Assembly (NCBI GenBank): GCA_023052935.1
Contig: CM041295.1
Location: 22,444,880-22,508,879 of the forward strand
Length of the DNA stretch: 64,000 nt
Source of the DNA: Piezodorus guildinii
Lineage: Eukaryota; Arthropoda; Insecta; Hemiptera; Pentatomidae
Reading direction: 5' to 3'
The stretch's first letter is position 1. The number at the start of each line of letters is the position of its first letter. The notes under the pieces were generated by a model, which was given only the letters and a program-made list of their open reading frames with translations, was not told the origin of the DNA and searched no databases. The translations under genes were made by a program, and so were the position numbers. Positions 11,593 through 21,413 of the stretch are shown here, in pieces.

Positions 11593-14277
11593 TTACAATA
11601 TGTCTCGGGGCCACTGCCGTTTCAACCTTCTAGGAGGGTCGTATGGATGAGTGGAGCTGGATAGGGATTGTGCTAGAGGATTAGGATGATGAATGAGGTT
11701 CTGGTGGAATTTGGAAAATTTAGATGGAATCAGGTCTGAAATAAATGGAACATTAAGGTCGTGGTGTAAGGTATAATTGGAGACATAATAAGGAGCATTT
11801 ACTATTGTTCGGAGGACTTTGGATTGAAAGGATTGAATGCGTTTGATGTTAGAACGTTTGGCTGTTCCCCACAGTTCAAGTCCGTAGGTCCACATTGGCT
11901 TCAGTATTGTCTTGTAAAGTAATAATTTGTTTTCAACTGTAAGCTTAGATTTTATGTTTAGTAGTCTGTATAACTGTCCGAATCGTCTGTTGAGTTCTTT
12001 TCGTTTAAGTCTTGTATGTGGGTTCCACGTCAATCTTTTGTCTAGTAGTAAGCCAAGATACCGGACTGTGTCTGAGGAAGGAAGCGGTATGGAATTGAAA
12101 TGAACCATTGGACAGGATTGGCGTCGAAGGGTGAAGGTGACGTGGGTGCATTTGCTTTCATTAACCTTAATACGCCAAGCATTACACCAGTCCTCGATCA
12201 GACAAAGGTGTCTTTGCAGGATTAAGGATGCTATTTCAGGATCGGAATTGGATGATAGGATGGCGGTGTCATCTGCAAATGTTGCCAGAAAGGTGTCAGG
12301 ATGATTAGGAATATCAGCAGTGTAAAGGATGTAGAGGACGGGTCCCAAGACGCTGCCTTGAGGAACACCGGCCTCAATGGGATAAAAGTTAGACAATTCT
12401 ACACCACAGCGAACTCGGAAGGAGCGGTTTGAGAGATAGGATCGTAGAATGAGGTATAGAGACTGGGGTAAATGCGTTTTAAGCTTGAAGAGTAATCCGG
12501 TGTGCCATACCCGGTCAAAAGCTTGCGCTATGTCCAGAAACGCACCAGAACAATACTCTTTGCATTCAAGGGCTGAGGAAATATGGTCTACAACTCGGAG
12601 TCCTTGTTGAACAGTGGAATGATGAGCACGGAAACCAAACTGATGGGAAGGAAGATTTTGTGATCCTAATATAGGCAGGATTCGTTTTATAAGGAGTTTT
12701 TCAAACATTTTTGAGAGGATGGGTAGTAGACTAATAGGTCTGTAGGATGAAGTGTTGCTGGAAGGTTTACCTGGTTTTAGGAAGAGAATGATTGTGGAAT
12801 GTTTCCACAAGAGAGGAAAATAGGTGGTGCGTAGGATGCAGTTGTAGATATAGGTAAGGAATATAATAGCTTTCTGCGGAAGTTGACGGAGGATCTGGGG
12901 GGTAAGGAGATCATGTCCAGGAGATTTACGGAGGGTCAGTTTCTGGAGAAGATATTTAACCTCAGAGGGATTAATAGCTTTAGGAGGTAGGGAAAGAGGT
13001 ATTGGTGACAAAAGGAAGTCTTGTACTGCTGCGGTATGATTGCTTTGGGATTCCGGGTGAGGAGTGAATACTTTGGAGAGGTGTGTGGCGAATTCCTCGG
13101 CTTTATCTTCATCAGACGCAGCCCAGGAGTCATCACCACGCCGGAGAGGATGGGAAACTTGATGGGATTTTAAAATCTTCTTCGTGACATTCCACAAGGA
13201 ATTATCACTAGCTGACAGAGAGGAGAGGTAGGAATTAAAGGACTGGGAACGGAAGGTCGCCAACTCCTGCTTCAATTGTCTACAATAGAAGTTATAGGAG
13301 CGGCGATCTGTTGGGTGTCGGGTGCGCTGCCATAATGATCTGGCACGGCGTTTTGCATGGATTAGGTCTGTAAGGTGTTGAGGCAAATGGTTTTGGATAG
13401 GAGTTATATTGGAGTGCTTAGGAGAGGAGGCAGTCCAGACAGCTTGCTGAATGGCGGTGGTGAAGGAGTAGACGGAATCGTCAAGGTCTTCTGGGGTTTT
13501 GAGGGTCGCTCTGAGGTTAATATTATCGGTCAGGATTTGGCGAAATAGGTTCCAGTTGACAGGGCCTCGGATAAATGACGGTGGGATAGGTTTTGGAATT
13601 GGAGTGAGAGATACTTTTAGGATCAGTGGACTATGGTCTGAGGACAGTTCATCAAGTCGAGTTACAGATAAGTTTAGGGAGCCTAATCCGCTGTGAATGA
13701 AGAAGTCAAGGATGTCAGGATTACGGTTGGGATCGGTTGGCCAGTAGGTAGGGGAATCAGGAGGTAGGAGATTGAAATGACGGGAGTTGAGTGCAGACAG
13801 CAAATTTCGTCCACGAGAATTCGTGGTTCTCGAACCCCACTGCTGATGCTTGGCATTTAAGTCTGCACCCAGAATGAAATGATTTCCTAAGGAATTTAGA
13901 AAGGATACAAATTCGGTGTTGGAAATGGAATGTTTGGGAGGGCAATATGCTGATGTAAGGGTTACTGGAAAGGAAAAAGTTTTGATTACTATGGCTGTGG
14001 CTTGTAGGAAATCATAGGTAGGAAGTGGGAGTAAGTGATGAGAGAGGGACTGGTGCACAATGACAGCAGTACCGGCATGGGCTTTGCCGTCTGGGTGGTC
14101 CGTACGGTATGTTACGTATTGAGGTATTTTGAAGAACTGTTTAGTGGTTAGTCTAGTTTCAGTAATAAGTGCTACGTCAACGTTTTTGTCTTGCAATAAA
14201 GCTGTAAGTTCGTCAGTATGATTTCTAACACCATTCGCATTCCATAGGAGAATGGATAAGGAGTTAGGTGAAGTCAT
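11593..14277 (-). CDS. Jockey-type ORF2: endonuclease-reverse transcriptase (894 aa)
   Basis: This protein nicks target DNA and copies the element RNA at the nick (target-primed reverse transcription). The apurinic-type endonuclease covers residues about 1-230: WNANG (N14), ITETR (E40), GADLNA (D139, N141) and SSDH (D214, H215). The reverse transcriptase spans about 440-720: KSPGHD, SYRPISLLP, HQFGFR, GAFLDIAQAF (D582), GVPQGSVLGP and FADD (D669, D670). Jockey relatives, including J2, more often have YADD. Length is normal for the clade and no break is seen. The ATG follows the ORF1 stop with no gap and in the same frame, so translation probably depends on reinitiation or readthrough. Confidence 0.95.
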   Translation of the reverse strand: MTSPNSLSILLWNANGVRNHTDELTALLQDKNVDVALITETRLTTKQFFKIPQYVTYRTDHPDGKAHAGTAVIVHQSLSHHLLPLPTYDFLQATAIVIKTFSFPVTLTSAYCPPKHSISNTEFVSFLNSLGNHFILGADLNAKHQQWGSRTTNSRGRNLLSALNSRHFNLLPPDSPTYWPTDPNRNPDILDFFIHSGLGSLNLSVTRLDELSSDHSPLILKVSLTPIPKPIPPSFIRGPVNWNLFRQILTDNINLRATLKTPEDLDDSVYSFTTAIQQAVWTASSPKHSNITPIQNHLPQHLTDLIHAKRRARSLWQRTRHPTDRRSYNFYCRQLKQELATFRSQSFNSYLSSLSASDNSLWNVTKKILKSHQVSHPLRRGDDSWAASDEDKAEEFATHLSKVFTPHPESQSNHTAAVQDFLLSPIPLSLPPKAINPSEVKYLLQKLTLRKSPGHDLLTPQILRQLPQKAIIFLTYIYNCILRTTYFPLLWKHSTIILFLKPGKPSSNTSSYRPISLLPILSKMFEKLLIKRILPILGSQNLPSHQFGFRAHHSTVQQGLRVVDHISSALECKEYCSGAFLDIAQAFDRVWHTGLLFKLKTHLPQSLYLILRSYLSNRSFRVRCGVELSNFYPIEAGVPQGSVLGPVLYILYTADIPNHPDTFLATFADDTAILSSNSDPEIASLILQRHLCLIEDWCNAWRIKVNESKCTHVTFTLRRQSCPMVHFNSIPLPSSDTVRYLGLLLDKRLTWNPHTRLKRKELNRRFGQLYRLLNIKSKLTVENKLLLYKTILKPMWTYGLELWGTAKRSNIKRIQSFQSKVLRTIVNAPYYVSNYTLHHDLNVPFISDLIPSKFSKFHQNLIHHPNPLAQSLSSSTHPYDPPRRLKRQWPRDIL

Positions 14278-15594
14278 TTAAGGATTTTTTAAGGAAGGAA
14301 TTAAGTTTGATACAAGATTAGTAAGTTGTGATATTAGCGGCATAACAAGGGATTTGATTTCAGTGATGAAGGATGTCATCAAACTTGTAAGGTCTGAGAC
14401 ATTTGATGGTGGAGGAATATAAGAAATTTGATGCGGATGAGGTTTTTGAGGGTTGGGTAAATTTTGAGGAATAGCTGGTTGTGGAACGGGTTGAGGATTT
14501 TGAAGTGTGCGTTGTTCCGGCAGGGCCTCGGCCTCCTTGTTCTGGTTCCCACCTCCAAGTAGATGGGCAAATGTTACATTGGAATCAATTGTTTTTGAAG
14601 GTTGTCTTCTGCTTCTGATCGGTTCAGCTGTTTCATCCAGATTCTGAGGTTTTTGGTATCTGCTTTTGAGGTTCTTGTAGATTTGACATCCCTTGTAGTT
14701 AGCCGGGTGGTCCTTGAGGCACAGAGCACAAACAGCGGGTGTTGATCTTGGTCTTGTACATTCTTCTGACTTATGTTGTTCACCGCATTTCACACAGCGT
14801 GGTATGTGGTGACAATAACTTCTGGTATGACCATATGCCTGACAATTGTGGCACTGAACTATTTCTTTCTTAGTGTAAGGTTTTTCAACTCTTACACTAG
14901 TGTAGTATAATCTATTGAGGTCATAAATTTTTTCAACTCCTGCTGATGGTTCCAAGTCCACAAAGAATAAAGGCAGTGGAATTTTATCTTTTAGGACGTT
15001 GGTGACTTGTCGCACTTTATAGCCTATCTCCGTCAGTTCTTCTTGGATAGCTGCTGCTGGTGTCGAAGGGTGTAGGTTTCTAATTACAACCCTTAAAGCT
15101 CTCTCCTGGCGTAACTGATATGTATGAAAATCAGCCTTGGTCTCTGTCAGATATTTTACTATTTTTTTGTAGGTTTCGGCGGTAGTCGGGGATATTTTAG
15201 TATCACTGGTTCTACTTATACAATAATAACTGTTTGGATCGGTTATTTTGTTTAAATGCGCACACAGTAGTTGAAAGTTTTTAATATTTTTAACAAATAT
15301 TGGTGGAGGTTGTGGTTCTTTTGGTATAGGAGAAGATTCCATTGTTTCTTTTTCAATTTGAAGGATCTGAAATGGGTTCGGTGTAAAAAACGGCGATTCT
15401 TCAGTTGATCCTTGTGATGATGTGCTAGGCTGTGGTTCAGATCCTAAAGAGGTAGCTGAAGCAGTCGCTGGTGGAATCATTTTTTTATTATTATCACGGC
15501 GAGGTCTCTGTTTTGTGGGAGACGAGTTTGAACCTGCAGATCTAGATCTTTTACTTGTAACTTTCGAGGACATCACTTGATGAAAATATCGCAT
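14278..15594 (-). CDS. Jockey-type ORF1: Gag-like nucleic-acid-binding protein (438 aa)
   Basis: ORF1 proteins of this type coat the element RNA and carry it to the nucleus. A basic, Ser-rich N-terminus (residues 8-60) is followed by a region at about 165-235 resembling the domain that precedes zinc knuckles in Jockey Gag proteins. Three zinc-knuckle units come next: C248-C251-H256-C261, C267-C270-H274-C279 and C289-C292-H296-C303. The C-terminus (365-400) is rich in Pro and Gln, and a hydrophobic tail ends at the TAA stop. The stop touches the ORF2 ATG. Confidence 0.92.
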   Translation of the reverse strand: MRYFHQVMSSKVTSKRSRSAGSNSSPTKQRPRRDNNKKMIPPATASATSLGSEPQPSTSSQGSTEESPFFTPNPFQILQIEKETMESSPIPKEPQPPPIFVKNIKNFQLLCAHLNKITDPNSYYCISRTSDTKISPTTAETYKKIVKYLTETKADFHTYQLRQERALRVVIRNLHPSTPAAAIQEELTEIGYKVRQVTNVLKDKIPLPLFFVDLEPSAGVEKIYDLNRLYYTSVRVEKPYTKKEIVQCHNCQAYGHTRSYCHHIPRCVKCGEQHKSEECTRPRSTPAVCALCLKDHPANYKGCQIYKNLKSRYQKPQNLDETAEPIRSRRQPSKTIDSNVTFAHLLGGGNQNKEAEALPEQRTLQNPQPVPQPAIPQNLPNPQKPHPHQISYIPPPSNVSDLTSLMTSFITEIKSLVMPLISQLTNLVSNLIPSLKNP

Positions 15595-15933
15595 TGATTA
15601 AAAAAAATAAATAGGAATAAATATATAATGGAATAAGAATAAGAAGGAAAAAAAATAAATAAAAGAAAGATAAGGAAAAGAAAAGCAAGCCCGAGCTTGC
15701 CGAGCTAGCGGCAATCAGCTGATCAGTGACCCTCCTTTCACTTTTTCGTGATTTTACAAAGTAAATTATAACTTTGCTTACCGAAATTTCTCCAATATTC
15801 ACTGCTATAGTATTCCTGAGGTCTAGTGATGTTTTCCAGACTGAACTCAAGCGAATTCCTACTGAAAAAAGCAAAAATCTGAGAGACGAAGTAACGTATG
15901 ACTGTTATCATCGAGCGCATCAGCTGATCTTTC
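15595..15933 (-). promoter_or_regulatory. J1 5' UTR with two start-like motifs
   Basis: Jockey-type elements carry internal promoters in the 5' UTR. Here the palindrome-containing ATCAGCTGATC occurs twice, at 15714-15724 and 15919-15929, 205 bp apart. The outer copy lies near the J1 5' end. The inner copy corresponds to the 5' end of J2. The segment between the two is absent from J2. Confidence 0.45.
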
Positions 15934-16030
15934 TTTTTTTTCATACTAGCAAAGGTTTTTTGCTAGTAAGTGTAACTCGAAAGGCATTTAAAATGTTTTA
16001 TTTTTTTGCCTTATAAATAATAGATAACAT

Positions 16031-17261
16031 AATAATATTAATAATAATAGGCTTACCGAACCCAAAGGTTCGATGCCGATACCACCAAACTTCGCCTGCA
16101 CAGACTCGTCCAATGTTCGCCGTTCAAGCCCAAGCCCCCGAGATCAGCTTTAACGCAATCCTCCCATCGCCGCTTCGGCCTACCTTTCGGACGCCTACCA
16201 GTCGGATCAGCAAATACCAACTTTCTCGGAATCCGTTCCTCACCGACCCAACAATTTTACTCGCCCATTTCAGTCTCCGCGGCGCTATTAACTCAATTAT
16301 TCACAGGATACAAGTTCCGCAATTCCGCGTTGTGCAACCTTCTAAACTCCCCAGTGCCCTCATCCCTCTTCGGACCAAATATTTTACGCAGCACCTTAAT
16401 TCGAAAACCTTAAGCCGTTGTTCATCGCTCAAAGTAAGCGGCCACGTTTCACATCCGTAAAGAACCGTTGGAAGAATAATAGTTTTATAAATTCTAACCT
16501 CTAAGTTTTTAGATAGAAGCCGTGAGCTAAGTAACTTAGCAACTGAATAATAACACGCATTTCCCACCTTTAACCGGGACTTTATTTCTTCCTGGATTTC
16601 ATTTTTTCTTGTTACCATTGAACCTAAATACTTGAATTTTTCTACGAATTCAAAAGAATGCCCTGATATATCAATATCACCAAGATCGCCACCATTTTTG
16701 CTACTAATCATATATTTCGTCTTATCGGTATTTAATTCGAGTCCTATTTCTTTACCGGTTTTTATTAACACACTTGTATTTAGCTGTATAGTTTCCGTGT
16801 CTTCACCTAGCAGTACCAAATCATCGGCATACCCCAAAAGCGCAATCATGTCACCCATATTTAAGCCTTTCTCGGTACACATCACCTTTTCTATGACATA
16901 TTCTAAGGCTATATTAAATAACACAGGTGAAAGGGAGTCACCCTGTTTCAAACCAGATCGCACCTCAAATCTCTCGGAGTAATTATGACCGATTCTAACT
17001 TTATGAAATGTTTCCGACAAACACATCTCTACTAGGTTTACTAACTTTCTAGGTATTCCCTGTTCAATCATGATGTTATATAGCTTCTGACGGTCTATTG
17101 AATCATACGCCTTTTTAATATCGATAAAAAGTTGATGGACTACACCGTTGTATTCGAATTTTTTCTCTAATATTTGACGTAAGGAAAATATTTGATCAAT
17201 AGTCGAGCGATTCCGCCTAAAACCACATTGGTAATCTCCGATAATTTCCTCAGCGTATAGA
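16031..17261 (-). mobile_element. RTE-like LINE D1, 5'-truncated
   Basis: Minus strand. It ends in an (AAT)n-type tail at 16034-16050, typical of RTE-like LINEs. The 10-bp duplication TAGATAACAT flanks it (16021-16030 and 17262-17271). Other copies of the family: 20284-21016, 39901-40561 and 58133-59701. It is nested in the TTAA-flanked element. Confidence 0.85.
16060..17255 (-). pseudogene. RTE-like polymerase fragment (D1)
   Basis: Reading starts inside the reverse transcriptase: GDYQCGFRRNRSTIDQIF, then DIKKAYDSIDR, SGLKQGDSLSPVLFN and GYADDLVLLG (catalytic YADD intact). The C-terminal part has LYGCETWPL and EQRLKVFE. A frameshift near 16385 breaks the last stretch, which in relatives ends with GRRP-type repeats and a WR/W-rich tail. 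The endonuclease domain is missing by 5' truncation. Clade assignment (RTE-like) rests on the CETW motif and the tail and could be wrong. Confidence 0.8.
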
Positions 17262-17339
17262 TAGATAACATGGATATGGAAATACCTGTGGTATGCGCAG
17301 GCCGATAAGACTAGACTAGATGGCTTGAACGTGTTAAAT

Positions 17340-18510
17340 CAACTTCAAAACTTGACTTCTAGCTTAGCGGATAAATTTGATCGAAATTTTGATTTCCAAA
17401 TAGTAATATATCTATTCCAGAAAACTTTACTGGATTTGTGAAAGTCTCTCACATCTCTCTCGTCAAACCAATGTATTGGGGTTTTTTTATTTTTGAAAAT
17501 AAAATAAAATCTAGCATTTTTTTATTACATTCATACAGATTTGTACACAAAAAGAATCCAGCAAATTGGACCAATAACAAATTTATAAAAGATTTTTGAG
17601 TTTCTTGTAAAAATTTTTAGGCTGGGTATAAGAAAATTTTGGATACCATTCGTTTCGTTCGTCAGCATCTTAATATATACAATATCAATGTTCAAGATGT
17701 TCATTTATTTGTAAATCTTGCATTAATTTTATTTATATATTTTGTTATTATATACAATTATTTATTCATTTTCATGTAATTTTCCATGAACTATGTTTAT
17801 TCTATAAATATTGCATAAATGTAATGACAAAGCATTATTATTATAGTCCATATTGAGAAAAATTATAATATACCTGAATAATAATTGTTCATAAAAAAAA
17901 AAAAAAATACACATTTTACTTTTTCTTTAAGAGTTAATTTCTTTAATCTTAATTCATTTTCAATTAAATCATACATTTTTTTGACATTATTTTATGCTAT
18001 TTCGTGCCTCCCCATTGCAGTTACTTTATCTCATTATACAGATCTTTAGTATTAAGTTTCAGTTTTCTACATTTTTATTTATCTTTGTTATGGGATTTCA
18101 GCTTACAACCTTCAGATGCACACAGACTCCTTGTAACAGACAAGGTTATTTGGAATCAAAATATCGAATGAGTATATTTCCGTTGAAAACTAGGATTCAT
18201 GTGCTTCAAGATGAGTATTTCTTGATATTATCTTACTCTTTCTAGACTGTTAACAAAAACATAATAAAGCTTAATATATAACGTAATAACCGAAGATAAT
18301 TTTATTTGACTGAAATAGTTGTGGTGCAGAAAGGGGAAGATACACAATTAACCTCTGAGACAATTTCGATTTTGAGGGTAAGACGTAAGGGCATTTGTAA
18401 TTTACTGGGAATTCCGCTAATCTGCAATCCTTTGATCTCAGTACTATTTGAGTGTTTGAATATCGATCATTTCTCAGTTAATCATTTAATCTTGTCCATC
18501 TCCTGATCTA
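17340..18510. other. Unassigned AT-rich interval
   Basis: About 1.2 kb of AT-rich sequence with A-runs (for example 17895-17907). Short plus-strand ORFs at 17994-18245 and 18306-18506 have no recognisable motif. No gene or repeat could be supported. Confidence 0.3.
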
Positions 18511-18512
18511 TC

Positions 18513-18577
<65 letters not shown>
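18513..18577. repeat. (AT)n microsatellite left of F1
   Basis: Near-pure AT dinucleotides with one ATGTAT interruption. It directly adjoins the left arm of foldback F1. Confidence 0.95.
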
Positions 18578-18579
<2 letters not shown>

Positions 18580-18630
18580 AAGTTTTTGTTGTTCTCAGGT
18601 TTCAGTCAATGAATAAACAATTTTATCTAT

Positions 18631-18668
18631 GCGACGTTTCGAGAATTTATTGTTCTCATAATCATGCC
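18631..18668 (-). ncRNA. Hammerhead-like motif, F1 left arm
   Basis: On the minus strand: core ATGATTA, one T, stem II GAGAA/TTCTC, then GAAAC and ACGTC. This matches the spacing of the motif at 42706-42747 but has A and U at core positions 3 and 8 instead of C and G. Activity is uncertain. Confidence 0.4.
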
Positions 18669-19070
18669 TTAACAATGAAAAAAAAATAAAACAGAACATT
18701 AATATTATCAAATAATAATTAATATATGATGTTATTGTTAGAGATACAGAAAAGAATACATTGAACAATGAATACTCATACAGTAGGTACATAGATATTT
18801 TAAATTATGATTTACATTAAAGATATTATTATAAAATTACTTACAATTTTTGACAAAACAGTGTCTTAATTAGAAATGTGTAAGTTCATATGTAAACAAT
18901 TTTATAATAATATCTTTAATGTAAATCCTAATTTAAAATATCTATGTACCTACTGTATGAGTATTCATTGTTCAATGTATTTCTTTTCTATATCTCTAAC
19001 TATAACATCATATATTAATTTTGTATAATAATATTAATAATCTGTTTTTTTTTGTTTTTCCATTGTTAAG

Positions 19071-19107
19071 GCATGATTATGAGAACAATGTATTCTCGAA
19101 ACGTCGG
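19071..19107 (+). ncRNA. Hammerhead-like motif, F1 right arm
   Basis: Core ATGATTA, one T, stem II GAGAA/TTCTC with loop CAATGTA, then GAAAC and ACGTC. It is the inverted partner of the motif at 18631-18668. Confidence 0.4.
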
Positions 19108-19182
19108 ATGGATAAAATTGTTTATTCATTGACTGAAACCTGAGAACAAAAACTTAAATTATCAGCAGTCGAGAACTGATCA

Positions 19183-19186
<4 letters not shown>

Positions 19187-19266
<80 letters not shown>
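19187..19266. repeat. (AT)n microsatellite right of F1
   Basis: About 80 bp of pure AT dinucleotides directly after the TGATCAAAC end of F1. It mirrors the array on the left side. Confidence 0.95.
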
Positions 19267-19270
<4 letters not shown>

Positions 19271-19392
19271 AAAAGGAGAAAACCCCTGACTCCTGACGCC
19301 ATAAATATGGAAAATCCTCCATACCTGAACTATTTGCTTCGCATCTTTACTACAGTGTTCTTTCAAAGTTTATAGTATACACATATGTATAT

Positions 19393-19690
19393 GTAAGACA
19401 CTATTTTATCTAAATAATATTTAACTACGGAAATGTCTATTCATTGTTTAATGTATTCTTTTCATTATCTCAAACAATAACATATTAATTATATTAATGA
19501 TAATGATATTAAGTATTGTATAAAAAGATTAATGTTCTGTTTGTTTTTCCACTGTTATGAGGCGTGATTATGAGAACAATAATTTCTCGAAACGTTGCAT
19601 AAATAAAATTGTTAATTAAACCTAAGAACAGTAGAAAATTTAAATTATCAACAGTCAAGAACTAATCTAATGTAGAGAGAGAGAGAGAAA
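19393..19690 (+). mobile_element. Half foldback F2 (single arm) with GA microsatellite
   Basis: One arm of the F family, preceded by spacer-like GTAAGACACTATTTTATC. The hammerhead-like motif (19561-19599) has core GTGATTA, that is G at position 3 and U at position 8. The arm ends near AACAGTCAAGAACTAATC and is followed by (GA)n at 19676-19694 rather than (AT)n. Confidence 0.6.
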
Positions 19691-19844
19691 GAGAAACCCA
19701 AAAAAAAAAAAAAAAATTAGTTACAATATTTGCAGACACTAAGTCTCTTAGGTGAGACTACTTTTCCAATTGTTAAAAATATCATTTTATATTGTAAGAT
19801 TTAACAGTTTTTATTGAAACTGAAAGTAAAATTTAAACAATTTA

Positions 19845-19990
19845 CATTTGGAAGTAGAAAACCATTGAATTCTTCCCGTATCCAACACCAACAGTTCAAA
19901 ATCCTCAATTCTTCACACTTTATCACTAATAAACTGATTCTCTTTGAGCTTAATGTTGTGTATGCTAATTTTTCCCTAACTAGACATCTT
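19845..19990 (+). pseudogene. Jockey-type ORF2 fragment (family JB)
   Basis: Plus-strand codons read KPLNSSRIQHQQFKIL and HFITNKLI, matching KPSNSSRIQSLQSKIL and YFVTNK in the longer JB copies at 37495 and 50220. Only about 48 codons of the C-terminal region remain. Confidence 0.6.
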
Positions 19991-20094
19991 TCATGACAAA
20001 CACTATTTTCAATCTAACCCAAAACTGTTGTGTTAGATTGAGAATAGTGTGAGAATCTTTACTTCATCTTCGATGTAAAACATATTGGAATGTT

Positions 20095-20280
20095 GGGTAC
20101 GGGCATCTTAATTTTTTTTTTTCTCGAAATGTTACTTAGGTATGAGTATATAAATAAAGAATAACTTTTAATAGTTATTAATTTTTAATTAAGTTCGTGA
20201 CATGTGAGAGGATAATTAGTTTCCCAGTTGATATATTTATCGTGGAAGGGGAAAATGTATGTGGGTTGCAGAATAAAATT
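20095..20280 (+). repeat. Interspersed repeat E, copy E1
   Basis: Shares ACTTAGGTATGAGTAT, GTGACATGTGAGAGGATAAT and GTGGAAGGGGAAAA with 22375-22650, 24775-24915 and 26450-27045. It has no coding capacity. RTE-like D2 abuts its right side. Confidence 0.55.
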
Positions 20281-20283
20281 TAA

Positions 20284-21016
20284 TATTATAATAATAATAA
20301 TAGGATTACCGAAACCGAAGATTCGATGCCGATACCACCAAATTCCACCTACACAGACTCGTCCAATGTTCACCGTTCCCAAAGCCCAAGCCCCCGAGAT
20401 CAGCCTTAACGCAATCCTCCTTCGGAGGCTTCGGCCTGCCTTTCGGACGCCTACCAGTCGGTTCAGCGAATACCAACTTTCTCGGAATCCGCTCTTCATC
20501 GAGCCTAACAACTTTACTCGCCCATTTGAGTCTCCGAGATGCTATCAAATCAATTATATTCACAGGATACAAGTCCCGCAATTCCGCGTTGTGCAACCTT
20601 CTAAACTCCCCAGTAGCCTCATCTCTCTTCGAACCAAATATTTTACGCAGTACCTTATTTTCAAACACCTTAAGCCGTTGTTCATCCCTCAAAGTAAGCG
20701 GCCAAGTTTCACATCTGTAAAGAACCGTCGGAAGAGTAATAATTTTATAAATTCTAACCTTTAAGTTTTTAGATAGAAGCCGTGAACTAAGTAACTTAGC
20801 AACTGAATAATAACACGCATTTCCCACCTTTAACCGGGACTTTAATTCTTCCTGGATTTCATTTTGTTATCATTGAACCTAAATACTTGAATTTCTCAAC
20901 GTGTTCAAAAGTATGCCCTGATACATCAATATCACAAAGATCGCCACCGTTTCTGCTACTAATAATATATTTCGTCTTATCGGTATTGAATTCGAGTCCT
21001 ATTTCTTTACAGGTTT
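20284..21016 (-). pseudogene. RTE-like LINE D2, 3' part of polymerase
   Basis: Minus strand, ending in an (ATT)n tail at 20285-20302. The main frame (20306-20827) reads GNACYYSVAKLLSSRLLSKN, LYRCETWPL (a Cys-Glu-Thr-Trp motif with G changed to R before it), EQRLKVFENKVLRKIFG and a basic C-terminal GRRPKGRPK. Upstream of it a short deletion shifts the frame, and the piece is 5'-truncated near 21016. No reverse transcriptase catalytic motif remains. Confidence 0.75.
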
Positions 21017-21184
21017 TTTTTTTAAGATGACATTATAAAATGTAAAGGAGAATAATGTAAAACGAATAAAACTAAATTAAAATTCTTGTAAATAATCATT
21101 TCTATTGTTAGATTATTTAATCTCAAACATATATTTCCTTCATAACTCAATTTAATTTTTCTAACTTTTTTTAAAGTTCATTTA

Positions 21185-21330
21185 AAAGATTATAACAACT
21201 GAGGTATGTGTGATTGGTAAGTGGTGATTTCTTTTCAGACTCATAATAAAAACGCATGTTATTTACTTGATAATTACCGCTATTTTGATAGGAACTATAA
21301 ATTTAAAGGGGTTAAAAGTACAGACTTCAA
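21185..21330 (+). repeat. Repeat E, copy E2
   Basis: Contains AATAAAAACGCATGTTATTT and TTTGATAGGAACTATAAAT, as do E3 and E6. This is the downstream half of the repeat. Confidence 0.5.
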
Positions 21331-21413
21331 TAGTATGATTCATTGGTATCCTATGCTATATGTACTGAACCCAAGGCCCTTCAGGAGTCAAGGAGGTGTA
21401 TTTTTTCGATATA

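Larger units (their letters stand above)
11177..15933 (-). mobile_element. Jockey-type non-LTR retrotransposon J1, apparently full length
   Basis: A 4.76-kb element on the minus strand: 5' UTR (about 15595-15933), ORF1, ORF2, a 3' UTR of about 400 bp, and an A tail seen as a T-run starting near 11177. A target duplication TTTTTTCATACT flanks it (about 11165-11176 and 15936-15947). Both ORFs are open, so it may be young and perhaps competent. The second copy J2 (53391-57829) lacks the outer roughly 206 bp of 5' UTR. Related tails occur at 26507-26960 and 44862-45595. Confidence 0.88.
10999..17337. mobile_element. Putative piggyBac-like MITE split by two LINE insertions
   Basis: TTAACACATTCACGCC at 10999-11014 and, inverted, TTAACACGTTCAAGCC at 17337-17322 match at 14 of 16 positions. 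Both begin with TTAA, the target and duplication of piggyBac transposons. Between them lie J1 (11165-15947 with its duplications) and RTE-like D1 (16021-17271). Removing these leaves about 300 bp, a typical MITE size. No piggyBac transposase is present. The interior was not checked for symmetry beyond the ends. Confidence 0.45.
18578..19186. mobile_element. Foldback element F1 (Penelope-type repeat, inverted arms)
   Basis: Two inverted arms of about 260 bp (18578-18839 and 18898-19160) flank a 58-bp spacer and match along their length with few differences. Each arm carries a hammerhead-like motif. The right end adds ACTTAAATTATCAGCAGTCGAGAACTGATC (cited as the interval 19153-19183) before another (AT)n array. 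The element codes for nothing. Relatives: F2 (19393-19672), F3 (43118-43665), F4 (47562-47872), F5 (52880-53390). The inverted layout fits partial Penelope-like copies. Confidence 0.75.

Noticed and set aside
11438..11650. A small ORF over the J1 3' UTR
   Set aside because: Plus-strand reading of a minus-strand UTR without any motif; the related tail at 26507 does not keep it.
19154..19366. An ORF with a long Ile-Tyr repeat
   Set aside because: It is only the translation of an (AT)n microsatellite. The same holds for similar ORFs at 43511, 46132 and 59877.
20228..20764. A 178-codon plus-strand ORF
   Set aside because: It lies antisense to the RTE-like polymerase fragment D2, and the same antisense pattern recurs at 16113, 39898 and 59290. 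It is a shadow of the codon use on the other strand.
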